Positions 1 through 7,238 of a stretch of DNA of 10,000 nucleotides are shown here, in pieces. Under the pieces are notes generated by a model that saw only the letters and a list, made by a program, of their open reading frames with translations, was not told the DNA's origin and ran no database searches. A program made the position numbers and the translations under genes. Source of the stretch: Flavobacterium sp. (GTDB taxonomy: Bacteria > Bacteroidota > Bacteroidia > Flavobacteriales > Flavobacteriaceae); the NCBI RefSeq assembly GCF_020217025.1, contig NZ_JAIWOF010000005.1, positions 1-10,000 on the forward strand, in the 5' to 3' direction. Every line of letters starts with the position of its first letter. Position 1 is the stretch's first letter.

Positions 1-1043
1 TCTTCCACATCAATTTCAATAAACTCGTCGATTCCTTTTACTAACGAATGCGTTAATCGCTCTTGAACCGAACCGTTTCGCCATTCGGCAATAGCTTTTT
101 CATTCGATTTTATGTCACCTTTGAAACTTTCCGCTAATTCTAACAAACGTTCGGTAGCATCTTCTCTTCTATTTAGCAAAACATCTTCCACATGTTCCAA
201 TAAAACGGGGTCAATTTCATCGTAAATCTCTAACATTTCTGGATTTACAATTCCCATCGTCATTCCGTTTTGAATCGCATGATACAAAAATGCTGAATGC
301 ATTGCTTCACGCACTTTATCATTACCACGGAAAGAAAAAGAAACATTACTAACTCCGCCCGAGACATTTGCATAAGGAAGATTTTCGCGAATCCATTTGG
401 TTGCTCGGAAGAAATCTAAAGCATTTAATTTATGCTCTTCCATTCCGGTTGCGACTGGAAAAATATTAGGATCAAAAATGATGTCTTCAGCTGGAAAACC
501 AACTTTTTCAACTAATATATCGTAACTTCTTTTACAGATTTCGATACGTCTTTCGTAAGTATCCGCTTGACCATTTTCATCAAAAGCCATTACAATTACA
601 GCAGCTCCGTATCGTTTGATTAATTTAGCATGATGAATAAAAGTAGCTTCTCCTTCTTTTAAAGAAATCGAATTCACCACACCTTTTCCTTGAATCACTT
701 TTAACCCAGCTTCAATGATTTCCCATTTGGAAGAATCAATCATTACTGGTACTCGGGCAATATCGGGTTCGGCCGCGATTAGATTTAGGAATTTAGTCAT
801 CGCATAAACGCCATCTAACATTCCTTCATCCATATTGACATCGATGATTTGCGCGCCACCTTCTACTTGAGCACGTGCAATTTCTAAAGCTTCATCGTAT
901 TTTTCTTCTTTAATTAATCGAAGAAATTTTCTAGAACCAGTTACGTTTGTTCGTTCTCCAACATTTACAAAATTGGTTTCTGGAGTTACAATCAAAGGTT
1001 CTAAACCTGATAATTTTAAATATTTATCGGAATTATAACTCAT
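1..1043 (-). CDS. metH: Methionine synthase, pterin-binding/B12 half (partial, C-terminus off the left edge)
   Basis: This is the downstream half of a split cobalamin-dependent methionine synthase, which moves the methyl group of methyltetrahydrofolate through cobalamin to homocysteine in the cytoplasm. The open frame runs from the ATG at 1043 off the window, giving 347 complete codons. Residues about 1-290 form the pterin-binding TIM barrel, with the motifs [12 protein letters not shown] near residue 26, an [12 protein letters not shown] segment, [15 protein letters not shown], and a [14 protein letters not shown] segment. The last visible stretch, around [16 protein letters not shown], should begin the B12-binding cap region. 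The N-terminal homocysteine-binding domain is absent because it is encoded separately just upstream. In Flavobacteriia this half is usually close to 890 residues, so more than half should lie outside the window. It is probably co-transcribed with metH1 under the SAM riboswitch. The start fits the family and is preceded by an A-rich stretch. Confidence 0.95.
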   Translation of the reverse strand, partial: MSYNSDKYLKLSGLEPLIVTPETNFVNVGERTNVTGSRKFLRLIKEEKYDEALEIARAQVEGGAQIIDVNMDEGMLDGVYAMTKFLNLIAAEPDIARVPVMIDSSKWEIIEAGLKVIQGKGVVNSISLKEGEATFIHHAKLIKRYGAAVIVMAFDENGQADTYERRIEICKRSYDILVEKVGFPAEDIIFDPNIFPVATGMEEHKLNALDFFRATKWIRENLPYANVSGGVSNVSFSFRGNDKVREAMHSAFLYHAIQNGMTMGIVNPEMLEIYDEIDPVLLEHVEDVLLNRREDATERLLELAESFKGDIKSNEKAIAEWRNGSVQERLTHSLVKGIDEFIEIDVE

Positions 1044-1186
1044 TACTTATTCTTTTATAATGTTTCGCAACATCTTTCCAAAAGGTTTTACTGTTGCTCA
1101 CGTATTGGCAAACCCAACATCGTTGCGACTGTAAAAATGTTTCGAATTGTATTTTTATAAAATTATTTTTCATTGTATTTCTTTGC

Positions 1187-2173
1187 TTAAACCAAAACAC
1201 TTTCTCTTGGCTTGAATTCATTTGCTACCTCCGCAATTAATTTGATGTGTTCTGGCGTTGTTCCGCAACATCCACCGATGATATTCACTAAATTTTCTTG
1301 TAAATATTCGCGAATTAATTGTTGCATTTCTTCAGGCGTTTGGTCGTATTGTCCGAAGGCATTGGGTAAACCTGCATTGGGATGCGCCGAAATATTTAAT
1401 GAGGTGTTATTTCCTAATCGTTTCAAATATGGTTTCAATTGGTCAGCTCCCAAAGCGCAATTAAATCCAACGCTCAACAAAGGAATATGCAAAATTGAAA
1501 TCAAAAAAGCTTCCACTGTTTGACCCGATAATGTTCTTCCAGAAGCATCGGTAATTGTACCTGAAACCATTACTGGAATATCTATATTGCGTTCCTCTTT
1601 CACTTCTTCAATCGCGAACAAAGCGGCTTTTGCATTTAACGTATCGAAAATAGTTTCTACCAAAAGTAAATCGCTACCGCCGTCAATTAACGCTTCGACT
1701 TGTTGTTTGTAGGCGATTTTTAGGTCGTCGAAATTCACAGCTCGAAATCCTGGGTCATTTACATCAGGCGACATCGATGCTGTTCGGTTTGTTGGACCAA
1801 TGGAACCTGCTACAAATCTTGGTTTATCGGTAAATTCATCCGCAACTTCACGAGCGATTTTTGCGGATTGAAAATTCAACTCAAAGACCAAATCTTCCAT
1901 GTGATAATCCGCCATTCCGATAGTCGTTCCCGAAAAAGTATTGGTTTCTACAATATCAGCACCTGCTTCAAAATAAGCGCGATGTACCGATTTTACTGCT
2001 TCGGGTTGGGTGATGGAAAGTAAATCGTTATTTCCTTTTAATGGATGTGGAAAATCTTTGAAACGTTCGCCTCTAAAATCTTCTTCTTCAAATTTATAAC
2101 GTTGTAACATCGTTCCCATCGCTCCATCGAGCACGAGAATTCGTTTTTTGATTTCTTCTTGAATTTTTGACAT
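1187..2173 (-). CDS. metH: Homocysteine S-methyltransferase half of split methionine synthase
   Basis: A 328-residue protein equal to the N-terminal module of MetH, binding homocysteine through zinc and activating it for methylation by the partner protein encoded just downstream. The conserved start LDGAMGTMLQ lies at residues 14-23, GADIVETNTFSGT near 71-83, and the zinc ligands are Cys239 (GFNCALG) and Cys302/Cys303 (GGCCGTTPEH). The frame stays open upstream into the riboswitch. I chose the ATG at 2173 because it places LDGAMG at the family's usual distance from the N-terminus and because the extension is encoded by riboswitch and repeat sequence. A 143-bp spacer separates it from the second half. 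The split of MetH into a short and a long protein is common in Flavobacteriia and is not in itself a sign of damage. Expression is likely controlled by the SAM-I riboswitch upstream. Confidence 0.94.
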   Translation of the reverse strand: MSKIQEEIKKRILVLDGAMGTMLQRYKFEEEDFRGERFKDFPHPLKGNNDLLSITQPEAVKSVHRAYFEAGADIVETNTFSGTTIGMADYHMEDLVFELNFQSAKIAREVADEFTDKPRFVAGSIGPTNRTASMSPDVNDPGFRAVNFDDLKIAYKQQVEALIDGGSDLLLVETIFDTLNAKAALFAIEEVKEERNIDIPVMVSGTITDASGRTLSGQTVEAFLISILHIPLLSVGFNCALGADQLKPYLKRLGNNTSLNISAHPNAGLPNAFGQYDQTPEEMQQLIREYLQENLVNIIGGCCGTTPEHIKLIAEVANEFKPRESVLV

Positions 2174-2182
2174 ATTATCTTT

Positions 2183-2230
2183 TAACCGCAAAGCTCGCAA
2201 AGGATTTTCGCAAGGTTTGCAATGCTTTAC
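2183..2230. repeat. Degenerate GCAAAG repeat in the metH leader
   Basis: Four near-copies of GCAAAG (GCAAAG, GCAAAG, GCAAGG, GCAATG on the plus strand) are spaced 7-13 bp apart between the riboswitch and the metH1 start. The composition is more GC-rich than the surrounding leader. From memory of flavobacterial genomes, similar CGCAAAG-rich intergenic repeats are common. I could not search for copies, so its identity as a dispersed repeat is inference. It lies where the riboswitch expression platform should be. Confidence 0.5.
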
Positions 2231-2273
2231 TTTATTTAATATGTTATCAAGAAATTGGAGAAAATTTCCTTGG

Positions 2274-2374
2274 GTTATCTGCTTCCGATAAATCGGAATA
2301 GAATGTAGCACCTTCTACAAGTGTAGGGTTGCTAAGCTTTCATAGGGTCTATTCCCTCCAGCTTTCGTGATAAC
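2274..2374 (-). ncRNA. SAM-I (S-box) riboswitch upstream of metH1
   Basis: Read on the minus strand this matches the SAM-I aptamer closely. P1 is GUUAUC (2369-2374) pairing with GAUAAC (2274-2279). P2 arms are AAGCU and AGCUU, around the conserved GGAGGGA, CCC and UGAA elements. UAGCAACC follows, P3 is CUAC/GUAG, then comes the signature AGGUGCUA, and P4 is UUCCGAU/AUCGGAA. SAM-I riboswitches bind S-adenosylmethionine and normally switch off methionine genes when SAM is plentiful. No GC-rich terminator with a U-run is visible between the aptamer and the metH1 ATG about 100 bases downstream, so control at translation, or by a non-classical platform, seems more likely than intrinsic termination. 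Confidence 0.95.
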
Positions 2375-2397
2375 AAACACTATGTTTATGAACACCG

Positions 2398-2405
2398 CAA
2401 ATGTA
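2398..2405 (-). promoter_or_regulatory. Candidate -7 box of the metH promoter
   Basis: Minus-strand TACATTTG fits the Bacteroidota -7 consensus TAnnTTTG exactly. It lies about 25 bp upstream of the riboswitch, so transcription would start near 2391 and include the whole aptamer. No convincing TTG -33 element is visible. Confidence 0.6.
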
Positions 2406-2459
2406 GTGACAAAATTGAAATAATGAAATATTTTCTAAAATTTCATTAAAAAAAGATTA

Positions 2460-2513
2460 TTTATAGATTTATATTCTAAATTAATTATTTTAAACAGAAT
2501 ATAAATCTATAAA
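2460..2513. repeat. Perfect 18-bp AT-rich inverted repeat carrying a 16-bp box also found at metY
   Basis: The arms are TTTATAGATTTATATTCT (2460-2477) and its exact complement (2496-2513), separated by 18 nt. The left arm and its flank contain AGATTTATATTCTAAA (2465-2480), one mismatch from a box at the metY promoter. The right arm carries a partial inverted copy. It lies about 55-110 bp upstream of the metH -7 box and just past the metZ stop codon. It could be a transcription factor site, a weak terminator for the metZ transcript, or both. The very low G+C of the stem argues against a strong terminator. Confidence 0.65.
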
Positions 2514-2528
2514 ATATTTTAAAAACTT

Positions 2529-3701
2529 TTATTCTAACGCTTGTTTTAAGTCATTAATTACATCTTGAACCGTTTCCAAACCAACAGAAACGCGCACCAA
2601 ACCATCTGTAATACTTACAGCTAAACGTTCTTCTTCAGTTAATTTGCTGTGAGTTGTGGAAGCTGGATGAGTTACAATCGAACGCGTATCACCTAAATTA
2701 GCAGATAACGAACATAGTTTGATTTTATCCAAAAACTTTCTTCCCGATTCAATTCCGCCTTTGATTTCGAAAGCTACGATGTTTCCAGCTAATTTCATTT
2801 GCTTTTTAGCGACTTCATATTGTGGATGCGATTTCAAAAATGGGTATTTCACAGAAGCTACATTCGGATGATTTTCTAAAAATTCAGCGACTTTTAAAGC
2901 GTTTTCGCAATGTTTTTCGATACGAACTGGCAACGTTTCCAAACTTTTGGACAACACCCAAGCATTGAAAGGCGACAAAGCGGGTCCAGTATTTCGGGAA
3001 AACAAATAAATTTCGCGAATTAAATCCGAACGACCAACAGTTACTCCACCTAAAACACGCCCTTGACCATCGATTAATTTAGTTGCGGAATGAATCACTA
3101 AATCAGCACCGAATTGAATTGGGTTTTGAATATAAGGCGTTGCAAAACAGTTATCGATGATTAAAATTAAGTTGTGTTTTTTGGCAATTTTCCCCAACAA
3201 TTCTAAATCTAAAATATCAACCGCTGGATTAGTTGGAGATTCTGCGTAAAGAATTTTTGTATTTGGTTGGATGAAATTTTCAATCGTTTCTGGTTTATTT
3301 ACATCGAAGTAACTCGTCGTGATATTCCATTTAGGAAAATATTTGGTAAATAACGTATGCGTCGAACCAAACACACTACTCGCTGAAACGATATGATCAC
3401 CTGAATTCAATAAAGCAGCAAAAGTAGAGTACACCGCTGCCATTCCTGTTGCGAAAGCGTAGCCATCTTCTGCTCCTTCCATTTGACAAATTTTTTCAAC
3501 AAATTCGGATGTATTGGGATTGGAAAATCGGCTGTAAATATTGCGTTCTTTTTCTTCCGCAAATGAAGCGCGCATGTCTTCGGCATCTTCAAAAATAAAA
3601 CTCGAAGTTAAATATAACGGAACGGAATGTTCTAAATATTGTGTGCGCTCTAATTGCGTTCTGATGGCTTGGGTTTCTAATCCTAAATTTTGATTGCTCA
3701 T
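2529..3701 (-). CDS. metZ: O-succinyl/O-acetylhomoserine sulfhydrylase (MetZ-like)
   Basis: A 390-residue, PLP-dependent cytoplasmic enzyme of the Cys/Met metabolism family. MetZ enzymes make homocysteine directly from an activated homoserine ester and sulfide. The PLP lysine is Lys208 in HSATKLIDGQGR. YSRFSNP (residues 56-62) supplies the Tyr and Arg that hold the cofactor phosphate, and DNCFATPY (183-190) includes the aspartate that pairs with the pyridine nitrogen. At the position where cystathionine gamma-synthases have YGGTY this protein has VFGSTHTLF (110-118), with Phe for Tyr, which favours MetZ. Length is typical. Because the operon encodes a MetX-type acyltransferase, the in vivo substrate is probably O-acetylhomoserine, though acyl specificity cannot be read from the sequence. 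The gap to thrA is 90 bp and contains a hairpin but no TAnnTTTG promoter, so it is probably the last gene of the metY operon. Confidence 0.88.
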   Translation of the reverse strand: MSNQNLGLETQAIRTQLERTQYLEHSVPLYLTSSFIFEDAEDMRASFAEEKERNIYSRFSNPNTSEFVEKICQMEGAEDGYAFATGMAAVYSTFAALLNSGDHIVSASSVFGSTHTLFTKYFPKWNITTSYFDVNKPETIENFIQPNTKILYAESPTNPAVDILDLELLGKIAKKHNLILIIDNCFATPYIQNPIQFGADLVIHSATKLIDGQGRVLGGVTVGRSDLIREIYLFSRNTGPALSPFNAWVLSKSLETLPVRIEKHCENALKVAEFLENHPNVASVKYPFLKSHPQYEVAKKQMKLAGNIVAFEIKGGIESGRKFLDKIKLCSLSANLGDTRSIVTHPASTTHSKLTEEERLAVSITDGLVRVSVGLETVQDVINDLKQALE

Positions 3702-3744
3702 GCTTTGTTTGTTGAATTGTTTAATCGTTGAACTGATAAAGTGT

Positions 3745-3779
3745 AAAACCTACAAGAATTTTTACATCTTGCAGGTTTT
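3745..3779. repeat. Palindromic hairpin between thrA and metZ
   Basis: Arms AAAACCTACAAGA (3745-3757) and TCTTGCAGGTTTT (3767-3779) pair over 13 bp with a single A-C mismatch around a 9-nt loop. On the transcribed strand it is followed by only four U, so it is at best a weak terminator. Palindromes with CTTGCAGGTTT/CTTGTAGGTTT words are, from memory, frequent between flavobacterial genes, so this may be one copy of a dispersed element. It could also protect mRNA ends. Confidence 0.6.
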
Positions 3780-3791
3780 GAGTTTGAGTGG

Positions 3792-6206
3792 TTATAATTT
3801 TTTTTCGGATAAGCGTAAAATATCGCCAAAAACACCTCTTGCAGTAACAGATGCTCCTGCTCCAGCGCCTTGAATTACTATAGGTTGCTCTCCGTACGAT
3901 TCCGTGTAAATTTCAAAAATAGAATCCGAACCTTTTAAGGAACCTAAAGCTGAGTTGGCTGGAACCGAAATTAATTTTACTTCTAACTTTCCTTTGTCCT
4001 GTTGTAAATCGCCAGATAATTCACCGATGTATCGCAATACTTCATTTGGACCTTGAGCGTCTTTGATGTTTTGGTAAATTCCATCTAATTCGGATAAGCG
4101 TTTTAGAAAATCAGTTGCACTTCCTTCGCGTAAGACTTCTGGAATTAAGTTTTGAATTTGGATTTCTTCGAACTCGTTTTGCAAATCTAATTCGCGTGCT
4201 AAGATTAACAATTTTCGACCCACATCGTTTCCGTTTAAATCTTCTCTTGGGTCGGGTTCAGTGAAACCTTTATCAATTGCTTCTTGTAAAACTTCGCTGA
4301 ATTTTTTGTCTTCTATCGAAAAATTATTGAATAAATAACTCAAAGTTCCAGAGAAAACACCTTTTATTTTGGTGATGTTCTCACCTGACAAATGCAGTAA
4401 TTTAATTGTATCAATTAACGGCAAACCTGCACCAACATTTGTTTCATACAAGTATTCTTTTTGGCTGTCTTTTAAGACTTTTCGCAGTTTTTTGTAGAAA
4501 TCAAAACTTACGGTATTCGCGACTTTATTAGAAGAAATCAAATCGAAACTATTTTCAGCTAACGAAATGTAATTTTCAATGAAAGCCGCACTTGCGGTGT
4601 TGTCAATTGCAATTAAATTTTCTAAATGGTGTTCTTTGGCGTACCCGATAATATCTTCTACTTTGTAATCTTGGCCTTTGTCTTCTAAAGTTGCTTTCCA
4701 ATTTTCGCTAATTCCAAATTTATTCAACAAGACTTTCTTTGAATTCGCAATCGCAAATACATTTAGCTTGATTCCTTTTCGTTTTTCGATATTTTTTGCC
4801 GATTCTAAAATTTGAGAAATCAAAGTTCCGCCAACCGTTCCGTGACCGAAAATAGCAATGTTGATTTTTTTCGCTACTCCAAAAATTTCACCGTGAATCA
4901 CATTTAATGCGCGTTTGAATTCATCTTGACTAATCACCAAACTGATGTTTCTTCCCGTAACGGTATTATTCAACAAAATTGGCGTGATCTTATTTCGAAT
5001 TAAAGCCGTGTATGGTTTGTGGAAATTCGTTAAATCTTGTCCGATAATCGAAATCACCGCTATGTTATCGTTTACTGAAATTTTATTGACATCTTTTGTG
5101 TAAAAATCGGTTTCAAACTCTTTTTCTAAACCAACCAAAGCCTTTGATGCTTTATCGGAATTTACCACCAAACCAATTCCTCTTTCCGAAGAACCTTGTG
5201 AAATGATGCTTACGCTAATGTCGTTTTCAGCCATTACTCGGAAAATTCGTGCATCAACACCTATTTTTCCTAATAAACCTCTTCCTTCTAAATTTATCAA
5301 CGACACATTGGTTAAAACCGAAAGCGATTTGATGCCTTCATTGGTTTGTTCCGAAGTAATTAATGTTCCATCATTTTCTGGATTAAACGTGTTTAAAATT
5401 CGTAACGGAATATTTTTTTCTACTAAAGGAATAATCGTTTTGGCATGTAAAATTTGCGCTCCAAAGTTTGCTAGTTCATTTGCTTCGTTGAATGATAAAC
5501 GTTCGATTTTTTTTGCATCTGCAACTAAATCAGGGTTTGCTGTGAAAATTCCGTCAACGTGTGTGTAATTTTGAAATTCTTCGGCGTTTAGATAATTCGC
5601 TAATAAGGAAGCCGTGTAATTACTTCCATTTCTCCCTAAAGTCGTGGTTTCGTTGTGTAAAGTTGAACCAATAAAACCCGTTACGACATTGACTTTATCT
5701 GTATTTTTTTCGAAATAATCTAACACATTTCGTTTTGAAACAGCGTCAATTGGTTGGGCATTACCGAAATTTAAATCTGTTCTTATTAATTGACGAGAAT
5801 CTGTGAATTGTGCCTTGATGCTGTTTTCGTTTAAAACGTTAGCCACATATTTTGCTGATAAAATTTCGCCATACGCAATAACTTGATCTTTGATTTTCTC
5901 ACTGTAATCGCCTAAAAGCGAAACGCCTTCTAATAATTTCTGCAAAACCGAGAATTCTTCCTCGAAGATGTTTTCTTTTAATCCTTCTAATTGGTATTTC
6001 TTGAATTGCTCAAAATCCGCTTGAAAATTAATGTTGGCTTGTGCTTTTTTTAGTAAAATTACCAATTCATCAGTAGCGTTTCCTCTTGCCGAAACTACGA
6101 CTGCGATGGGTTCGTTATTGAAATATTTTTGAGCAATCGTTTGAATTACTTTTTGTAATCCTTCTCCGTTTGCTAATGATTTTCCTCCAAATTTTAATAT
6201 TTTCAT
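3792..6206 (-). CDS. thrA: Bifunctional aspartokinase / homoserine dehydrogenase
   Basis: An 804-residue fusion that catalyses the first and third steps from aspartate to homoserine: phosphorylation of aspartate, and NAD(P)H reduction of aspartate semialdehyde. The aspartokinase covers residues about 1-285, with KFGGKS at 5-10 (most aspartokinases have Thr in place of the Lys) and TTLGRNGSN at 188-196. ACT-type regulatory domains cover about 300-440, including SIISQGSSE. Homoserine dehydrogenase begins with the dinucleotide motif FGHGTVGG at 453-460, followed by SSNKVANT (558-565), ETNVGAGLP (588-596) and PDPREDLNGNDVGRK (651-665). The 820-residue E. coli ThrA has the same layout. The ATG lies one base after the metX stop, so translation is probably coupled. 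Its position among methionine genes suggests that it supplies homoserine for this pathway. ACT domains in ThrA usually confer threonine feedback, which is not proven here. Confidence 0.95.
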   Translation of the reverse strand: MKILKFGGKSLANGEGLQKVIQTIAQKYFNNEPIAVVVSARGNATDELVILLKKAQANINFQADFEQFKKYQLEGLKENIFEEEFSVLQKLLEGVSLLGDYSEKIKDQVIAYGEILSAKYVANVLNENSIKAQFTDSRQLIRTDLNFGNAQPIDAVSKRNVLDYFEKNTDKVNVVTGFIGSTLHNETTTLGRNGSNYTASLLANYLNAEEFQNYTHVDGIFTANPDLVADAKKIERLSFNEANELANFGAQILHAKTIIPLVEKNIPLRILNTFNPENDGTLITSEQTNEGIKSLSVLTNVSLINLEGRGLLGKIGVDARIFRVMAENDISVSIISQGSSERGIGLVVNSDKASKALVGLEKEFETDFYTKDVNKISVNDNIAVISIIGQDLTNFHKPYTALIRNKITPILLNNTVTGRNISLVISQDEFKRALNVIHGEIFGVAKKINIAIFGHGTVGGTLISQILESAKNIEKRKGIKLNVFAIANSKKVLLNKFGISENWKATLEDKGQDYKVEDIIGYAKEHHLENLIAIDNTASAAFIENYISLAENSFDLISSNKVANTVSFDFYKKLRKVLKDSQKEYLYETNVGAGLPLIDTIKLLHLSGENITKIKGVFSGTLSYLFNNFSIEDKKFSEVLQEAIDKGFTEPDPREDLNGNDVGRKLLILARELDLQNEFEEIQIQNLIPEVLREGSATDFLKRLSELDGIYQNIKDAQGPNEVLRYIGELSGDLQQDKGKLEVKLISVPANSALGSLKGSDSIFEIYTESYGEQPIVIQGAGAGASVTARGVFGDILRLSEKKL

Positions 6207-6207
6207 T

Positions 6208-7173
6208 TTAATTAAATATAGGTTTAAGTATGTTGTTTAGTTGTTCAAATTCTATCAAGAACGCATCGTGTCCGTGAATGGATTTGATTTCGTGATAAAA
6301 TGAATAGTTTTTGTAGTTTTTGACTTCCTGAAAAGCGGTTTTGATTTCGTTTGCCGTAAAAAAATAATCGGTATCCACACTTATTAGATGAATATTCGAT
6401 GTGATGCTTTTGATGACTTCCGATTGATTTTTGTTTTTAAAAATATCTGTAGTTTTCAATAAATGATTCATGAGTTTGTAAGCCGAAAGTTGAAATCGAT
6501 TTTGCAATTTTTCTCCGTGATGCAACAACCAACTTTCCACTTGAAACAATCCTTCCGAATTTTGCAATTGGTTATGGAATTTTTCTTGTAATGATTCGGG
6601 TGTTCGATACAATAACATGGCGTGAATTCGGGCATCGTGAATTGGGTTTTTGGAATTATTCAGAATTAAATCTTGAATTAATACATTTCCAATCAACCAA
6701 TCAGAAGCTTTCCAATTGGTTGCTACCGGAATTAAATTCGCAATCGCTTTTGGACGAATCGCCGCCATTTCCCAAGCAATTGCTCCGCCTAAACTTCCAC
6801 CAATAACAGCAAAAACTTGATTCACTTTAAACGAATCGATTCCTTTCCAAAATAAATTAGCAATATCATAAGTGGTAAAATCTTGATAATTTTCAATCAA
6901 ATTTTCCGAATCTTGATAGCCGTTTCCAGGAATATTGAAAGCTAAAACTGCATATTTTTTGGTATCAATAATTTTCTCATCTCCAATTAACGATTGCCAC
7001 CAACCGTTTTCGCCAATAACTTGTGAATTTCCGGTCAAAGCATGATTCACTACCACCAAAGGCGCCGAACCAATCGATTGTCCAAACAATTGATAGGACA
7101 AAATCACTTTTGCTTGCACTACTCCATTTTGCAACGGAACATTTTGGAACACTATTTTTTGAATTGTACTCAT
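6208..7173 (-). CDS. metX: Homoserine O-acetyltransferase (MetX-type alpha/beta hydrolase fold)
   Basis: A 321-residue alpha/beta-hydrolase-fold acyltransferase that activates the hydroxyl of homoserine, most likely with acetyl-CoA. VVVNHALTGNS (residues 40-50) is the oxyanion-hole segment typical of MetX. GGSLGG (125-130) is the nucleophile elbow with Ser127. DARIHAMLLYRTPES (180-194) is a MetX family signature. The acid is probably Asp269 (VDTDYFF), and the catalytic base is His302 in GHDAFL. It is shorter than the roughly 350-380 residues of many MetX proteins, mostly through a short N-terminus and compact lid, but all the catalytic elements are present. A terminator-like hairpin sits about 10 bp upstream of the ATG, and thrA follows after one base. 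Acetyl versus succinyl preference cannot be decided from the sequence; the neighbouring metY favours acetyl. Confidence 0.9.
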   Translation of the reverse strand: MSTIQKIVFQNVPLQNGVVQAKVILSYQLFGQSIGSAPLVVVNHALTGNSQVIGENGWWQSLIGDEKIIDTKKYAVLAFNIPGNGYQDSENLIENYQDFTTYDIANLFWKGIDSFKVNQVFAVIGGSLGGAIAWEMAAIRPKAIANLIPVATNWKASDWLIGNVLIQDLILNNSKNPIHDARIHAMLLYRTPESLQEKFHNQLQNSEGLFQVESWLLHHGEKLQNRFQLSAYKLMNHLLKTTDIFKNKNQSEVIKSITSNIHLISVDTDYFFTANEIKTAFQEVKNYKNYSFYHEIKSIHGHDAFLIEFEQLNNILKPIFN

Positions 7174-7183
7174 CTTTCTTTTT

Positions 7184-7223
7184 AAAAAAAAGACTGCCTT
7201 TAGGTAGGTCTATCGGCAGCCTT
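7184..7223 (-). terminator. Intercistronic intrinsic terminator/attenuator between metY and metX
   Basis: On the minus strand AAGGCTGCC (7215-7223) pairs over 9 bp, with one G-U, with GGCAGTCTT (7190-7198) across a 16-nt loop. A run of eight T (7184-7191) follows at once. This has the form of a Rho-independent terminator. It starts 16 bp after the metY stop codon and its T-run ends about 10 bp before the metX ATG. No promoter motif is visible between it and metX, so metX-thrA-metZ would depend on read-through. Confidence 0.8.
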
Positions 7224-7238
7224 CAAACAAACAAAAAC

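Noticed and set aside
1033..1221. 62-codon minus-strand frame overlapping the end of metH1 and the start of metH2
   Set aside because: It has no recognisable domain, overlaps both flanking genes, and is more likely non-coding spacer. The spacer itself is discussed as a finding.
1212..1523. Plus-strand 103-codon frame opposite metH1
   Set aside because: It is an antisense shadow of the conserved zinc-binding C-terminal part of metH1.
2174..2311. Upstream extension of metH1 (46 extra codons) starting inside the riboswitch
   Set aside because: The extra residues are encoded by SAM-I aptamer and repeat sequence and do not belong to the MetH N-terminal domain. The ATG at 2173 gives the usual family start.
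5203..5568. Plus-strand 121-codon frame opposite thrA
   Set aside because: It is entirely antisense to conserved aspartokinase codons, with no motif or promoter. Long antisense frames are common opposite biased codons.
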